DNA of 64,000 nt, from NCBI RefSeq assembly GCF_936270145.1, contig NZ_OW370537.1, positions 186,001 to 250,000 of the forward strand, given 5' to 3'. The notes beneath the pieces are model-generated. The model was not told the DNA's origin. It did not search any database and worked only from the letters and a program-made list of their open reading frames with translations. Of this stretch, positions 60,350 to 64,000 are shown in pieces. The position numbers and the translations under genes are program-made. The DNA comes from Wolbachia endosymbiont of Oedothorax gibbosus. Lineage in GTDB: Bacteria > Pseudomonadota > Alphaproteobacteria > Rickettsiales > Anaplasmataceae. Numbering within the stretch: the first letter of the stretch is position 1; each line of letters starts with the position of its first letter.

Positions 60350-60787
60350 TTATAGTATGCCTTTTTTTCTTTCCAGAGTAAAAGCGCTTTTGCTTTTTTT
60401 TGGCCTTTCTACTGCTGTTTCAGTTCCATCTATTACCAAAACTTCGTATTCTACATTACTATTTAATAGATCTTTTTTTCCTGGTAATGCAAAATCTGGA
60501 TGTTTTATTAATGTGTCTTCTACCCACCTTATTATTTTAAAACAGTTGCTTTCACTCATGCCATAACTTTGTCCTATATGAAAATATGTACGATATTCTC
60601 TCATATATTCCAGTGCCATAAGTAATCTATCTTCTATACAAAGTTTGCTTTTTCTTCCACTTCTAGCTTTTTTCCTTTTATCCTCCTCATCTAGAATTTC
60701 TACCATTCTCTTAAATGTTGATTTTTTTACCCCCGTTAAACGTCGAAACTTTTCTCCTTCTAACTTTTCTATTTCCTTATATTTCAT
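60350..60787 (-). CDS. IS5-family transposase, orfA (copy 3)
   Basis: 145 residues, closely matching copy 2 (MKYKEIEKLEGEKFRRLTGV; VLVIDGTETAVERPKKSK). The slippery run is A8 followed by GC (60394-60401 on the plus strand), one A shorter than in copy 2 because of an A-to-G change, but still a good -1 site. Confidence 0.85.
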   Translation of the reverse strand: MKYKEIEKLEGEKFRRLTGVKKSTFKRMVEILDEEDKRKKARSGRKSKLCIEDRLLMALEYMREYRTYFHIGQSYGMSESNCFKIIRWVEDTLIKHPDFALPGKKDLLNSNVEYEVLVIDGTETAVERPKKSKSAFTLERKKGIL

Positions 60788-60838
60788 GCTTCCAAATACT
60801 TGATCTTACTCTCTCTCCCTCAATTTTGAAAGAAGTCT

Positions 60839-61491
60839 AATGTTTATGGCTAAAGTAACTTAGGTTTACCGACAATCGTCATCCCGCTACGTGTTAGCGG
60901 ATGAGATACCGCGAATGAATCGCGGTATGACGGTCTGCGGCGGTATGACGGTTCGCAGCGGTATAGTAACTCGTCATCCCGCTGCTTGTTAGCGGGATCT
61001 CTTGTTAGCGGCTGAGATACCGCGAATGAATCGCGGTATGACGGTCTGCGGCGGTATAGTAACTCGTCATCCCGCAGCGGGATCTCTTGTTAGCGGCTGG
61101 GAGATACCGCGAATGAATCGCGGTATGACGGTCTGCGGCGGTATGACGGTTCGCAGCGGTATAGTAACTCGTCATCCCGCTGCTTGTTAGCGGGATCTCT
61201 TGTTAGCGGCTGAGATACCGCGAATGAATCGCGGTATGACGTGTTGAAACAATCCGATAAGGTAAGCCTCGTCATCCCGCTGCTTGTTAGCGGGATCTAG
61301 AGATACCGCGGCGGTATGACGTAGGAAAACTTAGTCAGCGTTAGCCATACTTTTATACTTACCAACTCAGCTGGATCCCAGTGTCACGCACTGGGATGAC
61401 AAAAAAAGAAGGTTACTTAGATGGCGGAAGAAGGAGCTACTTAGATGACATCGTTTACTATACAATGTTCGTACAGTTCTGGATAAAAAAA
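60839..61491. repeat. GC-rich palindrome array and a palindromic element
   Basis: 60839-60858 finishes dispersed repeat copy C. 60878-61325 is an array of two palindromes repeated: ataccgcga-atgaa-tcgcggtat, exact at 60906-60928, 61017-61039, 61104-61126 and 61215-61237 (spacing 111, 87, 111), and atcccgctgcttgttagcgg-type hairpins between them. A degenerate fifth unit is at about 61303. 61368-61400 is an atcccagtg-type hairpin. The 12-mer aatgttcgtaca is at 61466-61477. Short open frames across the array are artefacts. Confidence 0.85.
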
Positions 61492-62472
61492 TTAGCTAAC
61501 AAATTTATAAACATCAGTATACAGCTCATCAATGCTTGGTTCTTTACTACTCTTGGCAAAATCCTCTGATTTTTTCACTGAATCACGTATTTCCTTATCA
61601 ATTACTTTACATTCTTCTTCTGAAGCAATTTTATTATCTACCATGTATTTCTTTAAAGTGCTTATAGGATCATGATTTTGCTTCATATCTTCAACTTCTT
61701 CTTTTAAGCGATAAGTAGCAGGGTCTGACATTGAGTGACCGCGATATCGATATGTCTTCATTTCAAGCAGGATAGGCCCTTTTCCGCTGCGTGTGTGTTC
61801 CGCTGCTTCGCTTGTAGCCGCATAAACAGAGAAAAAATCCATTCCATCAACTTGTTTTCCAGAAATACCAAAACTTTCTCCTTTTTTATATAGCTCAGTT
61901 ACCAAAGTGGATCTTTCTACAGAAGTACCCATTGCATATCCGTTATTCTCTATAATATAAACTACAGGTAACTTCCATAAAGCTGCCATATTAAATGATT
62001 CATATGTTTGTCCTTGATTTGTAGCACCGTCACCGAAATATGTGAATACCACATTATCTTTTTTCTTATATTTATTAGCAAATGCTATTCCTGTCCCAAT
62101 TGGAACTTGCGCTCCTACTATTCCATGTCCGCCGAAGAATTTTTTTTCAACGTCAAATACGTGCATCGAACCACCTTTACCTTTCGAGCATCCCGTTTCT
62201 TTACCGGTGAGCTCTGCCATTACAACATTCGGATCAGAATCACATGCGAGCATTAAACCATGGTCTCTGTAGCTTGTAATAAAAGAGTCACCTAATTTTG
62301 ATGCAGCGTGAGTTCCAACTGCAACTGCTTCTTGCCCTATTGATAGGTGACAAAACCCGCCTATTAATCCCGTCCCATATAATTGTCCTGCTTTTTCCTC
62401 AAATCTGCGTATGAGTAGCATTTTCCTGTAGAATCCAATTATCTGTTCTTTAGTGAAATTTTCTGCTTTCAT
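61492..62472 (-). CDS. pdhA: pyruvate dehydrogenase E1 component alpha subunit
   Basis: 326 residues. Thiamine-diphosphate site: VVFTYFGDGATNQGQTYESFNMAALWKLP...VYIIENN, the substrate region CHLSIGQEAVAVG and the phosphorylation-loop-like YRYRGHSMSDPATYR. It decarboxylates pyruvate with PdhB, feeding acetyl-CoA into the TCA cycle. pdhB is not adjacent. The coding 3' end directly borders the repeat region. Confidence 0.96.
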   Translation of the reverse strand: MKAENFTKEQIIGFYRKMLLIRRFEEKAGQLYGTGLIGGFCHLSIGQEAVAVGTHAASKLGDSFITSYRDHGLMLACDSDPNVVMAELTGKETGCSKGKGGSMHVFDVEKKFFGGHGIVGAQVPIGTGIAFANKYKKKDNVVFTYFGDGATNQGQTYESFNMAALWKLPVVYIIENNGYAMGTSVERSTLVTELYKKGESFGISGKQVDGMDFFSVYAATSEAAEHTRSGKGPILLEMKTYRYRGHSMSDPATYRLKEEVEDMKQNHDPISTLKKYMVDNKIASEEECKVIDKEIRDSVKKSEDFAKSSKEPSIDELYTDVYKFVS

Positions 62473-62537
62473 ATTAGTTTCTTTTTCATTAAACTAAAAT
62501 AATATCAGAAATTTTTAACATTTTGTAATAAATCTCA

Positions 62538-62966
62538 ATGGATTATTACCACTGGCTTGAAGCTTTTCACATTATTTCCGTCATTATGTGGATGGCAGGT
62601 ATGCTTTATTTACCCAGACTTTATGTTTATCACGCAACTGTAAAACCAGGATCAGAAAATGATAACTTGCTTCAAACAATGGAAAAGAGGCTACTTAGAT
62701 ATATCATAAACCCTGCAATGCTTTTCTCACTTGGTTTGGGAATGACATTAATGATTATAAGAGAAGCATATCGCGAAGGGTGGTTCCATGTAAAAGCACT
62801 AGCATTACTCTTTATGGTTGCTATTCATGGGCTACTTGCAATGCATAGGAAAAGTTTTGTAATGGGTTCAAATGAAAAAACCCACGTTTACTTTCGCGTT
62901 TTAAATGAGGCAGTTACAGTATTGATAATAATCATAGTTATTATGGTTGTTGTGAAACCGTTTTAA
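62538..62966 (+). CDS. hemJ: protoporphyrinogen oxidase HemJ
   Basis: 142 residues with four membrane helices. HemJ features are the His in WLEAFHIISVIMWMAGMLYLPRLYVYH and the conserved KALALLFMVAIHGLLAMHRK. It oxidises protoporphyrinogen IX in the haem pathway of many alphaproteobacteria. It is divergent from pdhA and convergent with the nuclease gene 12 bases away. Confidence 0.9.
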   Translation: MDYYHWLEAFHIISVIMWMAGMLYLPRLYVYHATVKPGSENDNLLQTMEKRLLRYIINPAMLFSLGLGMTLMIIREAYREGWFHVKALALLFMVAIHGLLAMHRKSFVMGSNEKTHVYFRVLNEAVTVLIIIIVIMVVVKPF

Positions 62967-62977
62967 ACTTTGTAAAC

Positions 62978-63880
62978 TCAAACTAAAATGAAGTTTTCAA
63001 TTTCATCAACTGTAAGACCTGTAGTTTGAGATATGATATCAATTGATACACCTGCTTTAAGTAGATTCTTTGCAACTTCAATATCCCTTTCTTTTCGACC
63101 TTCCGCTCTGCCTTTTTCATGTCCGATTTGGATGCCTTTTTCAGTAGCATCATCAAATTTTTGAGCGAGGACAGCCTGTTCATCAAGAATACGTTTTATT
63201 TCCTGTTCATAGGCAATAAATTCTTTTTCTGACCAGTTGAACCTATTTAGCTCTTCATAGGCCTTTTTAATTATTAGATCACTACCTATTATTTTTTCCA
63301 GCTCTTCTTCGCTAGTCTCATCTGCATATTTAAAGAAGTAGACCCATTTTTCAACTATGCTTGAAAGCTGATCTTCTTTGGTTTTTGGAAATTTTGGCAA
63401 TTCAATAAATATAAAATAAAAATCTTTTAGATCGTGCTCATTAGTGTCTTCATCTCGAATAGTATGTTTTGATTTATACTCAGACTTATCAGGAAATAAA
63501 ACACAATCTGCTATAGCAATAAAGATAATTTCCTTAAGGTCTTGGTATTGATCACCTTTATCGGCTTGTCTTGAATAGGCTTTAGCAGCATAGTATTGGG
63601 CACGTTTTTCGAAGCCTTTGGTTTTAGCGACCTGCATCTCAATAATCCATTGCACCCCTGTGGAATCTCTACATAATACATCAACAATGCTTTGCTTTTT
63701 AGAGGCAATATCAGGGTCTTGAATAGTACTTAAAAACTCTATATCCTGTATTGCATTTTTGCCAGCAAAACCCAGAATATCATTGAGGAAGTGAATTAGG
63801 ATATCTTTATTCTTCTCAGTGCCAAAGATACGCCGAAATGCGACATCATTCTTGGGATCCAGAAACTTCGAGAGAGCCAT
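62978..63880 (-). CDS. Rpn-family PD-(D/E)XK nuclease / putative transposase
   Basis: 300 residues. The N-terminus ALSKFLDPKNDVAFRRIFGTEKNKDILIHFLNDIL is the family start, and the nuclease core is SIVDVLCRDSTGVQWIIEMQ (D...E-Q). The C-terminal part has a charged GRAEGRKERDIEVAKNLLKAGVS helix and a small DEIENFIL end. Rpn proteins promote recombination or act in phage defence in other bacteria, and many endosymbiont copies are called transposases. No terminal repeats were found. A truncated relative lies at 21431-21736. Confidence 0.88.
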   Translation of the reverse strand: MALSKFLDPKNDVAFRRIFGTEKNKDILIHFLNDILGFAGKNAIQDIEFLSTIQDPDIASKKQSIVDVLCRDSTGVQWIIEMQVAKTKGFEKRAQYYAAKAYSRQADKGDQYQDLKEIIFIAIADCVLFPDKSEYKSKHTIRDEDTNEHDLKDFYFIFIELPKFPKTKEDQLSSIVEKWVYFFKYADETSEEELEKIIGSDLIIKKAYEELNRFNWSEKEFIAYEQEIKRILDEQAVLAQKFDDATEKGIQIGHEKGRAEGRKERDIEVAKNLLKAGVSIDIISQTTGLTVDEIENFILV

Positions 63881-64000
63881 AAAAAGATTTTTAAATATAT
63901 CTTTATATTATATATTCTTATTAATAATAATTCAATAATTTGTCGTCTTTTTTGTTAACTTTACTGATGTTGTTGTAAGGAACGTTGTTGCTAAATTTTG

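Larger units (their letters stand above)
59945..60838 (-). mobile_element. IS5-family element, copy 3
   Basis: 894 bases with the same 17-base terminal repeats as copy 2 (agacttctttcaaaatt at 59945-59961 and its complement at 60822-60838). aat flanks both sides. It is inserted in a dispersed repeat: the left flank ends ggtaaatttcttaat and the right continues aatgtttatggctaaag, against the uninterrupted cttaatatttatggctaagg at 45490. The ORFs are as in copy 2 with a few substitutions. Confidence 0.88.

Noticed and set aside
61002-61275. Open frames of 60 residues on both strands across the palindrome array
   Set aside because: They arise from the repeat sequence (repeated RMNRGMTVCGG), have no ribosome site or family match, and repeat units would disrupt them.
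60878-61325. CRISPR array
   Set aside because: Regularly spaced repeats, but the spacers are themselves repeated palindromes and there are no cas genes in the window.

Overview
The window is AT-rich bacterial DNA from an alphaproteobacterial endosymbiont of the order Rickettsiales, and almost certainly a Wolbachia strain of an arthropod. The reasons are the reduced housekeeping gene set in Rickettsiales-like order (rpsA-ihfB, rseP-bamA-skp-fabZ, tig-clpP-clpX-lon, a split F0 ATP synthase cluster), ankyrin and Fic proteins, IS5/IS630/IS982 elements, a group II intron, and GC-rich palindromic repeats of the kind scattered through Wolbachia genomes. The supergroup cannot be assigned from the sequence alone.

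Layout. 0-6.6 kb: 3' part of rpsA, ihfB, zapA, sdhE, then the envelope cluster rseP-bamA-skp-fabZ. 6.7-9.6 kb: a GltD-like FAD oxidoreductase that carries an in-frame repeat insertion and is broken by a frameshift and truncation. 9.8-11.9 kb: fmt, rplT, rpmI and a PAS-like protein. 12.2-13.2 kb: an orphan membrane protein. 13.4-15.9 kb: alaS. 15.9-18.3 kb: an IS630 split by an IS982, plus an IS982 relic. 18.3-21.3 kb: a small exported protein, ispG, an exported protein, and a membrane protein with a tandem repeat. 21.4-23.4 kb: graveyard of a nuclease relic, a degenerate IS5 and an intact-looking IS5. 23.5-32.4 kb: ileS (two repeat insertions), a 930-residue orphan, pheT and a small orphan. 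32.6-37.2 kb: atpB-atpE-atpF'-atpF, a membrane glycosyltransferase and ctaA. 37.1-44.4 kb: pccA, two paralogous ankyrin proteins, gltX, recG. 44.5-48.8 kb: orphan, repeats, Fic, gshB, BON lipoprotein, tRNA-Leu. 49-54.7 kb: tig-clpP-clpX-lon. 55-59.5 kb: nhaC split by a group II intron, then a haem-copper oxidase-like protein. 59.5-61.5 kb: repeats, a third IS5, and a palindrome array. 61.5-64 kb: pdhA, hemJ and an Rpn-family nuclease.

The functional themes are outer-membrane biogenesis (RseP, BamA, Skp), protein quality control (trigger factor, ClpXP, Lon), respiration (F0 subunits, haem A synthase, HemJ, oxidase-like protein, PdhA, PccA, SdhE), translation (four aminoacyl-tRNA synthetases, Fmt, ribosomal proteins) and candidate host-interaction proteins. 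The most notable structures are the nhaC intron, whose predicted excision restores a continuous 431-residue frame with the conserved motif GDNLSIISDTT; palindromic repeats that sit in frame inside ileS and the gltD-like gene; and a GC-rich array of palindromes at 60.9-61.3 kb.
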